A stretch of 64,000 bases of DNA from Lamellibrachia satsuma (lineage: Eukaryota; Annelida; Polychaeta; Sabellida; Siboglinidae): contig BSQZ01000107.1 of NCBI GenBank assembly GCA_033239005.1, forward strand, positions 573,501 through 637,500. Direction: 5' to 3'. Positions 45,800 through 59,024 of this stretch are shown one piece after another. The notes below the pieces were generated by a model. It was given only the letters and a program-made list of their open reading frames with translations, was not told the origin of the DNA and did no database searches. A program made the translations under genes and the position numbers. Positions within the stretch are counted from its first letter, which is position 1. Each line of letters begins with the position of its first letter.

Positions 45800-46995
45800 T
45801 TGCAGATAAGGGAATGGCTGTGGGAACACACAGTTGATAAGGGAATAAGGGAATGGCTGCGGGAACACACAGTTGATAAGGGAATAAGGGAATGGCTGTG
45901 GGAACACACAGTTGATAAGGGAATAAGGGATTGGCTGTGGGAACACACAATTGATAAGGGAATAAGGGAATGGCTGTGGGAACACACAGTTGATAAGGGA
46001 ATAAGGGAATGGCTGTGGGAACACACAGTTGATAAGGGAATAAGGGAATGGCTGTGGGAGCACACAGTTGATAAGGGAATAAGGGAATGGCTGTGGGAAC
46101 ACACAGTTGATAAGGGAATAAGGGAATGGTTGTGGGAACACACAGTTGATAAGGGAATAGGGAATGGCTGTGGGAATACACATTTGATAAGAGAATAAGG
46201 GAATGGCTGTGGGAACACACAACTGATAAGGGAATAAGGGAATAGCTGTGGGAACACACAGTTGATAAGGGAATAAGGGAATGGCTGTGGGAACACACAG
46301 TTGATAAGGGAATAAGGGAATGGCTGTGGGAATAAGGGAATAAGGGAATGGCTGCGGGAACACACAGTTGATAAGGGAATAAGGGAATGGCTGTGGGAGC
46401 ACACATTTGATAAGGTAATAAGGGAATGGCTGTGGGAACACACAGTTGATAAGGGAATAAGGGAATGGCTGTGGGAACACACAGTTGATAAGGTAATAAG
46501 GGAATGGCTGTGGGAACACACAGTTGATAAGGGAATAAGGGAATGGCTGTGTGAACACACAGTTGATAAGGGAATTAGGGAATAGCTGTGGGAACACACA
46601 GCTGATAAGGGAATAAGGGAATGGCTGTGGGAACACACAGTTGATAAGGGAATAAGGGAATGGCTGTGGAAACACACAGTTGATAAGTGAATAAGGGAAT
46701 GGCTGTGGGAATACACAATTGATAAGGGAATAAGGGAATGGCTGTGGGAACACACAGTTGATAAGGGAATAAGGGAATGGCTGTGGGAATACACAGTTGA
46801 TAAGAGAATAAGGGAATGGCTGTGGGAACACACAGTTGATAAGAGAATAAGGGAATGGCTGTGGGAATACACAGCTGATAAGGGAATAAGGGAATTGCTG
46901 TGGGAACACACAGTTGATAAGGGAATAAGGGAATGGCTGTGGGAACACAATATTGATAAGGGAACAAGGGAATGGCTGTGGGAGCACACAGTTGC
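45800..46995. repeat. 39-bp minisatellite, about 31 copies, private to unit 2
   Basis: The unit contains AGTTGATAAGGGAATAAGGG and AATGGCTGTGGGAACACAC. Unit 1 has one copy of the core at 27190-27235. Minus-strand open frames of 404 and 472 codons are artefacts of the period. Confidence 0.95.
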
Positions 46996-47997
46996 CAAAG
47001 AGGGCCTCATTCATGTTGTGAACCTGTAGAATAGTGTCCCGTCCGTCCCCAGACCTGTGTGAATTTCACATTGATGTCATCGTTTCAACACCAGATTTTT
47101 GTATTGCAGTTAATATAGCCAGGCATGCTTATAATGTCAAGTTTTTTAACTGTGTATAATAATTATAATAATGGCTCCAACCCGTTGTCTAAACTTCCCA
47201 GGTTCCGCGAGGTGGCGACATAATCCGCACACATCTGTATTTATGATACTCGCTAGGTGGTGTGCCTTGTACGCGTTTCATATAGATTTCATTTTGAGGC
47301 TGAGCCAAGAAAAATTGCTCAACTATAAGTTTTAAGACTCTTGCTCTCAGGCCTTTCTTTCAGCAACGTGGCCATGACGGGGATCACTCGCCATGTATCA
47401 TGTACAAAGAAAAAAGACGCATCAAGCAGTGTAGAACTTTATGCAACATGGAGACCAAAGGACAAATAACAGCGATCCGCACCTCCGCCAGGGTTCCATA
47501 AACTCGCATTCCGCAAGAATTAAGATAAATAACATGTACCAGGTATGTGAGATTTGAACGAAATATGTGGTTTTCACGATTCGGTGGGTGTGGCGGGAGG
47601 TGGGTGGTTGGTCCAAAGAATTGATGGTAGGTTGGCCTCCATCATAGATAGGCTTCAGTGTCAACATCTGCTCATGGAAAAGCGAGTAACATACTCCTTT
47701 AGTGAACTTTCGCCAGTGTTTGCGATTTTCGTCGTTTTTTAACGTGTTCGATGTGAACGCACGCTCGAGAAAATGTGAAATTATTTGAGAGCAAAGAAAC
47801 TAAATGTGCCTAAAATGGCCTCGTGTGCATAAATATATATATTATACCGTTCATTGTGATTGTTTAAAAAAATAAAAAACTGGACATTTAGTCCAAACAG
47901 CGGGAAAGCGGGAACACGGAACAAGCGGTATTTCCCGCTCGGAAGCGGAAATGTTAACACCTGAGGGTGGATTGAATGGAGGTGGATCTCAAGAATG
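46996..47997. other. Unit 2 spacer
   Basis: Parallels 27236-28395 of unit 1 and 54875-55640 of unit 3. Contains CTAGGTGGTGTGCC and the GGGAAAGCG stretch shared by all three. No gene seen. Confidence 0.75.
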
Positions 47998-48790
47998 GTG
48001 GGAGATGGAAGGTTGACGCCACAAACAGGTGGTATGTGGAAAGTTGACCCCACAAGCAGGTGGGAGGTGGAATGTTGACCCCACAAACAGGTGGGAGGTG
48101 GAAAGGTTGACCCCACAAACAGGTGTGAGGTGGAAGGTTGACCCCACAAACAGGTGGGATGTGGAATGTTGCTCCCACAACCAGGTGGGAGGTGGAAGGT
48201 TGACCCCACAAACATGTGTGATGTGGAATGTTGACCCTACAAGTAGGTGGGAGGTGGAATATTGACCCCACAAACAGGTGTGATGTGGAAGATTGACCCC
48301 ACAAGCAGGTGGGAGGTGGAAGGTTGAAGATTGACCCCACAAACAGGTGTGAGGTGGAAGGTTGACCCCACAAACAGGCGGGATGTGGAATGTTGATCCC
48401 ACAAGCAGGTGTGAGGTGGGAGGTTGATCCCACAAACAGGTGGGAGGTGTAAGGTTGACCCCATGAACAGGTTTGAGGTGGAAGGTGTAAGGTTGACCCC
48501 ATGAACAGGTTTGAGGTGGAAGGTTGATCCCACAAACAGGTGTAAGGTGGAAGGTTGAAGGTTGACCCCACAAACAGGTGTGAGGTGGAAGGTTGACCCC
48601 ACAAACAGGCGGGAGGTGTAAGGTTGACACCACAAACAGGTGGGAGATGGAAGGTTGACCCACATAAAGGTGGGAGGTGGAAGGTTGACCCCACAAAAAG
48701 GTAGGAGATGGGAGGTTAACCCAACAAAAAGGTGGGAGGTGGATTGTTGACCCCACAAACAGGCGGGATGTGTAAGGTTGACCCCTCAAA
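47998..48790. repeat. 31-bp minisatellite, about 25 copies (unit 2)
   Basis: Same unit as 28398-28510, with many variants (GTGTGAGG, GTGGGAGG, GCGGGATG). Some copies carry a short insertion GGTTGAA. Confidence 0.93.
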
Positions 48791-48820
48791 CAGCACTTTA
48801 ACTTGTAATGAAGTAGTTTT

Positions 48821-49715
48821 AGTAAATGCATATGTGGATGATTCCTCCCACCGCGGGATGGGACGGAGAGAACAATGACGTCACTTTTAGTGTAGCGCCA
48901 ACTACGGAGCGCATCTAGTGGATACTTCGGATATTTTAACATGGGCGTCACCTGACGGATAACCTCAGAATTACAGCAAAATGACGAATAACATGGCAGC
49001 TAAAATATGCGCTTTTGGTGCCAGTTTGGATTTTTCACTGGAAATTTTCAAATGCATATGACAAAATGAATGTTCATTACATTGCTTAATGATAATATTA
49101 GATGTCACGTGTGTGTTTGTTACATCCAGTGTGCATTGTATATGTAATTAATACATTATGAACGTTTCAAATTCAACCCCCTGATACTTTTGTAAAAAAT
49201 ACTTGTGACAAAAGCACAGTACATGCTACATATATGCTGCACACCATGGGAAATATTTTGGAGATCAGCAATGGCGGCCATTTCTCCAAGATGGCCGCCG
49301 TGTATGTTTCTTTGTATGAAGACATGGGCAAAATCATCGCACACAATATTTTATTTACGTTTTAGTAATACCTATCCCGTAATTCCACAAGAATAATTGC
49401 AATTATGATCTCCAAATTGACCACGACTCTTATGACACAACGTATGGGTCAAAACCCTCAAAATAGTTCCTCAATACTTAACAATGACTCAGATATTCCC
49501 CTTGGTGTATAAATGGTAGCTCAAGAAAATATAGACGATGAAGGATGTTGAGTCACCAAAAGTGGATGTGATGCCACTAAAACTACAACAGTAGAATATA
49601 TGAGTACACCACGCGCAACAGTGTTCAACCTGTCACAGAGAGAAGGAATTATTCTTTGTAAATGGAAACAAGCAAACATTGTACCTTTATTTAAGAAGGC
49701 GCGACAAAACAAGTG
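48821..49715. other. Start of paralogous unit 3
   Basis: Counterpart of 80-800. Confidence 0.8.
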
Positions 49716-49716
49716 A
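49600..49716 (+). pseudogene. CR1-like LINE reverse transcriptase fragment (unit 3 copy)
   Basis: Plus-strand reading ATVFNLSQREGIILCKW followed by KQANIVPLFKKA. This is the FNLS---G--W--A-I-PLFKK block of CR1-like LINEs. The related minus-strand LINE at 53050-54842 has the same block (FNLSLKEGVVP), so they may be the same family. Confidence 0.65.
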
Positions 49717-49839
49717 GAAAAGTAGAAACTTTAATTACATACCACATGGCAGACGTCCTTGTTGTCCTGGCACAGCTGCTGCAGCTCTTCACCTAGCAAC
49801 GACAACGTACGTATTGTGGTTTTCATGACAACTTTCTTG

Positions 49840-49894
<55 letters not shown>

Positions 49895-50283
49895 ATGTCA
49901 ATATAACGTTGTGCATAGATATCGTATCGATTAAATACCGGAGCAGTTGGTCTAGGGCGACGTCGACACTAAGTGATTCGAATGACAGCGGACACACACG
50001 TCACAGTAGGTCTAATGTGGACTCTTGCTAAGAATAAGGTAATGTGTATGCGATTGCATTCTTCAATTGTGTGTTGTATACGCGACTGTGCATTACGTAC
50101 GATGCTAACTCGCTGTCGAACGTAATATATAATCGTTTGTTAAAAGTCGGCAACCATTTCAGCATACAAATGGCCGTCGTCTTGCTTGATGCACATTTGT
50201 TCACAATAATTATGCTGTTATCGAATTTCACGTCTTGGTTTATTTTCACGTTTCCGTGGCAGCAATCTTGGTTGTTTTATATG
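49717..50283. other. Unit 3 spacer with (GCGT)n
   Basis: (GCGT)n at 49838-49894. The rest has no recognised feature and no counterpart in unit 1, where the minisatellites of 1528-6316 occupy the interval. Confidence 0.6.
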
Positions 50284-51199
50284 ACCGCCATCTTGCTTTC
50301 TTTACATTATTTTAAAACAATAATGGTGGCATCGAATTCCTCTTGAAAACATATATAATCTTATCTGGTTGCGAACATATGAGAAAATAAGTGGATATTC
50401 TCGATTCTGCGGCGGCATTTTGGATTTAATTTTTTTTTCAAATATTCCCAAGGGTGAGAAATCAACACTCACGTGGACATCACTGTATGTATACTAGACA
50501 TGAATCGTCAACAATAAAAATACTTTACCCGGCAAAAAGGGTTAACCCCACAGCTGTCTGTCTAGCGTGTCCCATACAGACGGAAATGGGGTGGGTCCAT
50601 ATTTTATCAAATTGAACATGTTTCATGGTAATAGCTAACGGGGTAACATGCACAATTGTAGACATATGTACCTACATTTTGGAGCCAAAACATGCAGTAA
50701 GGAGAGAAGGGCATCAACAAACGTCACGTTTTAGGCCCTTTCTGAGTTTCGTGTGATGGACTATTTAACAACAACGTTTCATGTACGTTTATCTGACGTA
50801 TTTCGGTCAGGACTAAGGACATACTGTTTAGTGAATAAACAACAACTGTGAACTCCTTTTAATGTCGGTTGTCAACTTGTTCCGGTCGCTTATAACAGGT
50901 AGAAATAACGGTCACGTGACCGCTTTATGTAGTAAGTTTATGTAGTCGCTCATTGCACGTACAGTATTGTTAGAAATAATCCGTGCCTAGGATTGTTGTC
51001 GCAAAGACGGGAAGTTGTCCAAGAGAGGGGTCCCCCACGACAGGTTCTAATGTAACTGGAACGCAACGAAATGCTATTTTCACAAAGCATTTTAACTTGT
51101 AACGAAGTAGTTTTATTGAAAGTATCTCTACTTTTGACTTCGTTACTTTTAGGTACTTTGCATTTACATTTTCTTTGCAAATTGGACGAGGATGTATGA
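50284..51199. other. Unit 3 segment paralogous to 6430-6985
   Basis: Shares several conserved stretches with unit 1. No gene seen. Confidence 0.7.
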
Positions 51200-51535
51200 T
51201 TAAGATACAATCGATGGTCTAGCATTCACGTCGACCAGCAGCGACGATGATAATGACGACGTCTTCCTTACACGGAAGAAAGCTCATTATTCGGGGGACT
51301 CTACACAGACGTCAGTGATTACAGCCTGCTCACACCTGAAGGCTTTCTTTATAAAGACGAACGCTGCCAGCGCTGCGTGTGAACGTCTGTTTAGTGCTGA
51401 GATAAAGATTATAACATATCAGGCAAGGGGTAAAATGCAAATGCATTTGAAAATGTCGCATATACTTTTAGATGAAGTGTCGTCCCATGCCAAGGCCGTG
51501 AGAAACGGTAAAGCCAGTCAGTACGTGAGGTAGCT
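51200..51535 (+). pseudogene. hAT transposase C-terminal remnant (unit 3)
   Basis: Open from about 51240, reading CSHLKAFFIKTNAASAACER and then LFSAEIKIITYQARGKM. The A-SA-ERLFS core and the following R--M---L---ILL pattern match the hAT C-terminal dimerisation domain. It ends in the 37-bp minisatellite. No terminal repeats were identified, and unit 1 holds a more decayed copy, so it predates the duplication. Confidence 0.7.
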
Positions 51536-51888
51536 GCACTGCCGCAGCAGTAAGATCGTACGTGAGGTAGGTGCACTGCCGCAGCAGTAAGATCGTTCGT
51601 GAGGTAGCTGCACTGCCGCAGCAGTAAGATCGTACGTGAGGTAGTTGCACTGCCGCAGCAGTAAGATTGTACGTGAGGTAGCTGCACTGCCGCAGCAGTA
51701 AGATTGTACGTGAGGTAGCTGCACTGCCGCAGCAGTAAGATCGTACGTGAGGTAGTTGCACTGCCGCAGCAGTAAGATCGTACGTGAGGTAGTTGCACTG
51801 CCGCAGCAGTAAGATTGTACGTGAGGTAGCTGCACTGCCGCAGCAGTAAGATCGTACGTGAGGTAGCTGCACTGCCGCAGCAGTAAGA
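51519..51888. repeat. 37-bp minisatellite, 10 copies, derived from the dispanin stop-codon region
   Basis: The unit contains GTACGTGAGGTAGCTGCACT and GCCGCAGCAGTAAGATC. This matches the last codons, stop and first UTR bases of dispanin copies A (18095-18125) and B (42877-42907), and the sequence following the array continues as the dispanin 3-prime flank. Unit 3 has lost the rest of the gene. Confidence 0.9.
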
Positions 51889-53049
51889 TTTCCCTGCACA
51901 CCAACACGATGCAGATGGAAAGTGGACGAAGATGCCTTTGGCTTAGCGACAGTCCAACATTGTTTAATATATCACGTGTAGCTGTCAGTTTTATTAATAA
52001 TATATTCACACATCAGTTGCACTGCACATGCTTCCAATATATACTTTATGAACTTAAACATGTTTTTTATTGCAACCGTCACTGCATCACATTGGAATCA
52101 CAGGTAACATCTGAGTTGCGTGCAATTGAGTTAACATTTACTACTTTATAATTGTTCATCTTCTTCTAAATAATCAAATGTTGTTAAATTAATAGCGGTA
52201 ATAGGGGATACGTTTGATTGATACTACATATGATACCACATTGATACCACACTAACTATTATGTTTAAACTTCTTGTGTATTCCTTTGTAACATTATTGT
52301 ATGTCATTACAAAAAACATGTCGTGGCTATTGCAGCGATTACTATGAATATTTTGTTTATTTGAATACATTTAAATGGAGCACAACATTTGGGTATTTGT
52401 GTAACTATGACCATGGTTGAGACAAATGTATGCATGTGGACGTTTACGGCACTGACCGTGTCTTGGTGAAGGCCGTAATGTACAACCAGGGTCAACGTTT
52501 AGTATAACCAGAACTTTGGTCTACATACGGGCACTTAATGCAGTCACAATTACTCACACAACAGCACATCATATGTGTCACATCAGCACATTCACTGATT
52601 CCTAGAAACATAAACGAGACATTTGGGAAAATACTTGGTATATTACTTGTTTGATCAGCCTCGATTTATATCTATGAAACACTGAACAGAATACATGGAA
52701 AGGAGTCAGACCCCATCCTTGCAAGCCCGCGATACTATTAATACTACCCCGGCATATATCCTACATAATGTACGGAAGTGCGCCAAATCATTTAAACTTC
52801 GTCCCACTTGCTGTCTTGTTTGACGTTTTCTGGGAATCAGATTGCTGAGACACGCCCACGCCCAAACTTCAAAGATTGTTTCCAGGAAATGCGTATATTT
52901 ACATCGTAAATTCCAGCCAGCAATCCCATTGGTTGACACAGCAACTGAACAATCAGCGTTTCTACCAATCGAACTGCCAGGGTTACCGATGTATTCAAAA
53001 GCACTTCGCCGCGATGATGCAGGCCTTATGTGAGTGGCCCCAGCTACGA
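51889..53049. other. Unit 3 dispanin 3-prime flank
   Basis: Parallels 18120-20040 and 42902-44060. No gene seen. Confidence 0.75.
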
Positions 53050-54842
53050 TGAATTCAAAACCGATTTCCAATTTGAAACTTCCCCATCTACTACAACTCG
53101 TTGTCTTCTGTCAGTCAGCCATTGTTCTATCCAGTTACGCTATCCCCGATACCATGAGCTTTTAATTTAAGTAGTAATCTTTGATGTGGCACTTGTCAAA
53201 ATTTTTCTGAAAATCTAAGTAGATAATATCTACTGACGATCCCACGTCTTCCAAAAAACATAACATATTTGTTAAGCATGACCTCGCTTTAAGGAATCCA
53301 TGTTGAGACGAATTTAATAATTTATGCTTAATGAGGAAGTCCACCATATGGTCTTTAATTAATCTTTCTAATAATTTACAAATCACTGACGTTAAACTCA
53401 CTGGTCTGTAATTCTCTGACTTATTTCTCGAACCCTTTTTAAATAATGGTATGATGTTTGCTTCTTTCTATTCAAACGGAACAACTCCCTCTTTTAATGA
53501 CAAGTTGAATACTATTGCAAGTGGTATACTGATTTGTTCTACTGTTTCCATTAGTAATTTTGGAGGAATCCCATCCACTCCCGGTGATTTGTTATCCTTC
53601 ATTGCCTTTATTTTCTTAGCTACCAATTCTGGAGTTACAACTAACGGACCTAAATAGTCAGATTTAGCCTCCTGAAATTTAGCATCAGCAATTGGTAATG
53701 AACTAATATCTTCTTTTGTAAACACTGAACTGAAGTAACCATTTAGGTCTTCCGCCATTAAAAACCCCTGTGATATTATATTTCCAGCACTATCTTCTAG
53801 AGGTCCAACCTTGTCTAGTACGTTTTGTTTACTCCTGGCATATGCATAAAAACCCTTGCTGTCATTTTTTATGTTACACGCTAGTTTTTGCTCATAGCTT
53901 CTTTTAGATTTCAGTTGTAGCTGCATTAAGTGCCTCTTTGTAATTTGCATAGTCTTCTTCGTTTCTGATACGCCTGTAAACCCTCCACATAGTTTGTTTT
54001 AACATTATTCTTCTAATAGCCTCTTTTGACAAGTGTTTCTTTCTACACCGTTTTCCTTGTTTTTGGAAGGGAACAAATTTATCGATGATACTCTCAATTT
54101 CATATTTAAGAATATTCCAACATTCAATTGCGGTCTTATTCATCAGCATGTTATTCCAATCTAGCTTTGCTAAGTATTTTCTCATATCTTTGTAGTTACC
54201 TTTGTGGAAGTTTCTCTTCTACGTTTTCTTATTTTTACTTTCTGATTTTACACTGATGTCAAAATGTATTTGATTATGGTCACTGTTACGCAATGTTTCA
54301 AATATTTTTACATTGTCCACTAATTCTTTTTGTGATGACAAAACTATATCTAATACATTTTCTCCCCTGGTTGGTTCTAGTACGTGCTGAGTAAGAAAGC
54401 TATCCAGGATTAAAAATAGAAATAGTTGGTCCTCAATCCCTGTGCTCTCTAGAGAATTCCATTGTATGTGTCCATGGTTAAAATCTCCCATTATGATACA
54501 TTCCCTTTTACTAACTTCCTTTATAGCGTTTTTATTTTTGTGTTGTCCTCTTCGTTTATGCTTGGATTTCGGTAAACTAATCCAATAGTTAATTTTGAAT
54601 TTCCTGAAACAATTTTGCACCAAACAGCTTTATCGCAACCTGCTTCCCTTTCTAGTTTTATTTCATAAGCCTGAATAGATTCTTTAACATATAAAATGAC
54701 TCCCCCGCCCCTTCTTCCTATTCGATCTTTCCTAAACATTACGTATCCTGTCAGTCCTAATTCAGCATCTGTTATATCTATGTTGGCCCATGATTCAGTT
54801 ATACCAATTATGTGTGGGTCAATATCTTCTACCATAATGTTT
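53050..54842 (-). pseudogene. CR1-like LINE, endonuclease to reverse transcriptase, truncated at both ends
   Basis: On the minus strand the order is an AP-type endonuclease (54835 down to about 54240) with IIGITESW, GGGVILYVKES, IIMGDFNHGHIQW and SDHNQI; a linker (54185-53904); and the first half of reverse transcriptase with SPGVDGIPPKLL, IPLAIVFNLSL, VICKLLERLI, SQHGF and IYLDFQKNFDK. The reading is split over at least five frames. The catalytic YxDD half is missing, replaced at 53050 by unit 3 sequence. Domain order and motifs fit the CR1/Jockey group. Confidence 0.85.
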
Positions 54843-55703
54843 AATTCTTATCTGGTTCTACAGACAGCTCGCCCAGTTTTATTGATTATGTATAATAACA
54901 CTGGCTCCAATCTGTTATCTAAACTACTCAGGTTCTGCGAGGGGGCGCCATAATCTGCCTCGCACACATTTGTATCTAAGATCCTCACTAGGTGTCGTGC
55001 CGGGGACCCGTTTCATATAGATTTCCATTTTGAGGCTGAACCCCCAAAAATGCTCAACTATTAGTTTTGAGACGTTACGCCCTTTAGGGAGAATCTCTTG
55101 CTCCCATATGTTTCTTACAGCAGCGAGCTATGGGATCACGGGGACATGCGTTATGGGGATCACCCGCCATGTATCATGTACAAAGAAAAAGTTGCGTCAA
55201 GCAGTGCAGAACTTTATGTAACATGGTGATCAAAGGAAACATAAAACCGATCTTCCCCCCTCCCTTAGGGTTCCATAAACTCGCACTCCGCAAGAATTAA
55301 GATAAATAACATTGAATTGATGGGAGGTTGGCCTCAGACATAGGTGGACATAGGTGTCAACACCTGCTCATAGAAAAGCGGGAAACTTCCTCCTTCAGTC
55401 AACTTTCGTCGATGTTTGCTTTTTTCGTCGTTTTTAAAATGTTGTTGTACGAACCGCCATTTTGATGTGCTGCTCTCGCTCGATGTGAACACACGCCCGA
55501 GAAATATGAAATTCTTCAGTAAGAGACGAAATGTGCCTAGAATGGAGTCGTGTGCATAAATATATCGATTTTACCGTCAACTGTGTTAGTTTTTGATAAA
55601 AAAAGGGACATATGATCCAAACAGCGGGAAAGCATCTAAAAAAATTACGTCGGGGTACCTAAATGTTACAAGCTGTCACCCATGCCAGGATTTATCTATG
55701 ACC
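54843..55703. other. Unit 3 spacer
   Basis: Parallels 27379-28310 and 47147-47930. Ends with about 65 bp before the TIR that have no counterpart in units 1 and 2. Confidence 0.7.
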
Positions 55704-56014
55704 TTTACCGGTCACAACCAGCCCGGATGACATTGTCAATTGTGATTTTTTACTGTGTAGTGAGCTATTTAGCGAAGATTGTGTTCAGATTTTGTCGCGA
55801 TTTTGCAATGTATGCATACTCGGCTGTAACTCTATCAATTAGAGTTACATAACTAAATGTGGTTTCAAAATGATCTGGACTAAGGTGGACTATAGCAGGG
55901 GTAAATAATTATATCAATATTATAGCAATGTTAGACAGAAAAACATAAAACGTAGTAAAATATATCAATATTTTATTTTGGTTTGTGGACCAAAGGTGTA
56001 CAATAGTTTCTATA
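55704..56014 (+). repeat. Left inverted arm
   Basis: Complement of 59025-59335, with about 20 or more differences by eye, so older than the TIRs at 31560-37664. Confidence 0.8.
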
Positions 56015-56189
56015 ATGTCTTGCATACATGGTTCAGCTGGTTCGCTAAACAATGGAAAATTACTGATTATTATGCACAAATCAATGTCACCTCCCCCATA
56101 TTTTTGAGATTGTCAGAAAGTGAAACACTACAGTCACTGGGAAACATATCTTAATTAAACCCCAGTTAACAATATTAATATTAAAACAT

Positions 56190-57915
56190 GATTACATGTT
56201 AAAACAAACTGATATTTTTATACATGGTAATCTTATCCAACAGTCAGTTAAATCCCACCCTTTCTCCATACCGGAAAGGAGCTCGGATTGTTCAATGTTC
56301 TGCTGCACAAAACAGCACCCACCCCGCCCAATCACTGCGTATGAGGGCAGATCATTCATTACCTGTGAAGACATTAGAAGAACACGTGTAACTGACAAAT
56401 GGTCTGATTCTTCATCGTCCATCATAGTAAATGGGTTCCGGCAGATATCATCGCTGCATTAGCATGCACCTGTGCACTTTAGCTGCTTGGATCTGCAGGT
56501 GCATCTTGTAGTTGCACAGTTTTTGCATTTGCAATACACAATATCTGGTAATTTATGTGTAACATCAGCTGTGGGTGAAGGGGACGTGTTAACAGCCAAA
56601 TACAAAACACGGCTCTGATAGTGGGCGCGTTGGATGTGTTTGGAAAGACAACTCTGGGTAGGTGGAAGCTTTTCTCGATCTTTGGTATCTTTCAGAAATA
56701 GTATGTAATGCACTTCGTTGATGGCTACATCGTTAGTGCATGGCGAATAGACTCTACAGATGAATTCCTCTGCTTGTTTTTTATGTGGCTTCAGAAAGAG
56801 CTCGGGGTCCAAGATGATGCAATAGAACTGCATGCTTCTGGAATGTTTTCCATGTTGACTTTTTGCCGTGTCCACGCAGCTGACTGACAGTGTCATATCC
56901 TGTTAATGCATGATCTGCTGGAATGTTCCTTCGGAGTGTTGGTAGTAACTGTATGTCATGAACAGCAATGAAGCGTCGTTGCTTTGCTGCTCCTGTTCTT
57001 TTCCATAATCTGCGACTCAGTTGTGCTGCAAAGTGAATGACAAGTACCAACACATCAGTGTCTCTACTCACGATGACAATACGTTCAAGCTGTGCTTCGC
57101 AAGCTGCAGTAGCATGTATTATAATGCGCGTGTCAGCCTCTTCATGGGTCGATTCGAGTATATGGACATCTGATCCAAACGTCTTTGGTCCTGTTGGCTT
57201 TCCTATTGCTTGCACCACGGCTTGTCCATCTACGATGGTGCAAATTTTAAGTTCTGCTGTTGGCAGGGTATCAACGTTCACATCTTCCTCTAGGAGCTTT
57301 CCAAATGCAACATTGTTTGTGGATTGCAGATGTCCAGCTGTGTCTGCTATGGCGAGTGGAACTGGTGAAAGTTCATGACACAACAGCTTCTTGAGGTCGA
57401 TCTCTCGCCCTGCGTCTTTAGCCACCAGAAGTAACTGAAAGAGCACTTTGTCAGCCTTTGTTGTTTTACCCTTTTGTTTCCGGTCTGTCTTGTTCTCAAC
57501 AATGTACACATTCTTGATACTAATGCTTTGTGATTGTTTCAGCTTCACGTGGAACCCCACTTCCCTTTTACATAGCCGAGTCTCCATGAACTCTTTGATA
57601 TTGTCCTCTCCATGTGTTTGAGTTGTGATCAAAGCAGTCTTGATGCTTTCAGGTGCAATGTCCTGACTCGCTAGACAAGTCAACTCTGGACAATGTGTAT
57701 GGAACACAGAGATTCGTTCCAGTTGGTTGACCATCTTTGGAACATCGTCTCTGTCCCTTCTGATCCTTGAAATGGCGACGTCCTTTGTTTGCAGAAGGTG
57801 CATATTCTGCATCATCTATAGTTAAGCCAAACATGACGGACGTCTCGTCAACACGACGGCTACGTTCATTGTATGTCAAGCACCAATCTGCCATCTGCCA
57901 ATCACTTGAACATTC
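56190..57915 (-). pseudogene. Uncharacterised multi-copy animal gene (EEADTRI / HALTG-D motifs), frameshifted
   Basis: A minus-strand reading of about 570 residues in three frames. It starts after a possible acceptor (CATACGCGCAG) near 57914 with MADWCLTYNERSRRVD. A shift near 57770 leads to the main part (57815-56781) with STHEEADTRIIIHATAA, IVIVSRDTDVLVLV and DHALTGYDTVSQLRGHGKK. A shift near 56830 leads to a part with ELFLKPHKKQAEEFICRVY and a cysteine-rich end (CKCKNCATTRCTC, CTGAC). A TAA at 56459-56461 interrupts it before CSDDICRNPF. I recall similar proteins in many copies in corals, molluscs and other invertebrates, without known function. The Asp-rich DTDVL and TGYDT motifs may be nuclease-like; this is speculation. 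Confidence 0.65.
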
Positions 57916-57938
57916 TGCGCGTATGAGCATTATCAGTA

Positions 57939-58085
57939 TTATAACCATGTTCATGTAATATTAGCAGTATTATAACCATGTTCATGTAATATTAGCAGTA
58001 TTATAACCATGTTCATGTAATATTAGCAGTATTATAACCATGTTCATGTAATATTAGCAGTATTATAACCATGTTCATGTAATGT
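57939..58085. repeat. 31-bp tandem repeat, 4 to 5 copies
   Basis: Unit GTATTATAACCATGTTCATG plus TAATATTAGCA, in the upstream region of the cargo gene. Confidence 0.9.
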
Positions 58086-59024
58086 CTCCAGTAGATGCTT
58101 GTTGGTGGCAATGTGCGTCACTGCAAATGGGCATACCGGTATTAAAAGAGAATGACATGTGTGTTACTTTGTTTAATTTAATTCCATTCACCAAACAAAA
58201 GCATGACCAGGGGTACCCGTTAACGAAAGAGGGAGATCTCCCTCATTAGACCTGACCAGAGCGGGAAATTGCTGTGCCGGCACATGCGGTGGAAGGTTTC
58301 GGTTTCGATGACCTATGCAGCTAATCGAGGCAACTTTTGTATTCTGGAGAGTATTTACATATATAATGTTTTTTGTTTTAAATTGTATTACAGTGTTACA
58401 GCATTTATCATGTTAGTGCCGCTTTGGCTATGACAATCCCCAATTTTCGTCCAGGTGGGTTCTGTAGATGCGATTTGTTTATTCATGTGTTTGGAAACAC
58501 AGTATAATGTTCACATTTTATAAAAAGTTACATTAACTTCTAATATAGTTATTGTATACCCTACATTATAGCTAAGTGTGAAAATAACATCAACGTACGC
58601 TAAATGCACATATAAAACTTTTATATGAAGTTTAAGTGAACGTTGGAATTGCATTCGATATCTTGTACATACAATGGTAAACGTAGGTGCTTACTTCTGC
58701 AACGGGCCCTGGTTACATTTTCCTATGCACTCACAACATTGTTTGCGATGCTGGGTACACCATACAATTAGCTATATTTCATAGGATTATGAAACTAACA
58801 CCGTTGCAGCGGGGTTAGTTACATATAAGACAACAAATCATACTATGACACTAACTCAATATAAATCTGGCGGCGATGACAAACAAAGGGGGCAACATTA
58901 TATTTTAGGTTGTCACTTAATGTTATTACGTTATTTACAAAACCAGTTGGTGTTACTTTGTTTGCAAATGAACTGGCATTATCTTGCGATAAAATAATTG
59001 GCATGTACCATGAACGTAAGAAGT
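58086..59024. other. Interior of second long-TIR element without a recognised gene
   Basis: AT-rich. A possible promoter or upstream exon of the minus-strand gene could lie here, but none can be supported. Confidence 0.5.

Noticed and set aside
45596..47014. Minus-strand frames of 472, 404 and 247 codons rich in Pro, Phe, Ser
   Set aside because: Readings of the 39-bp minisatellite in three frames.
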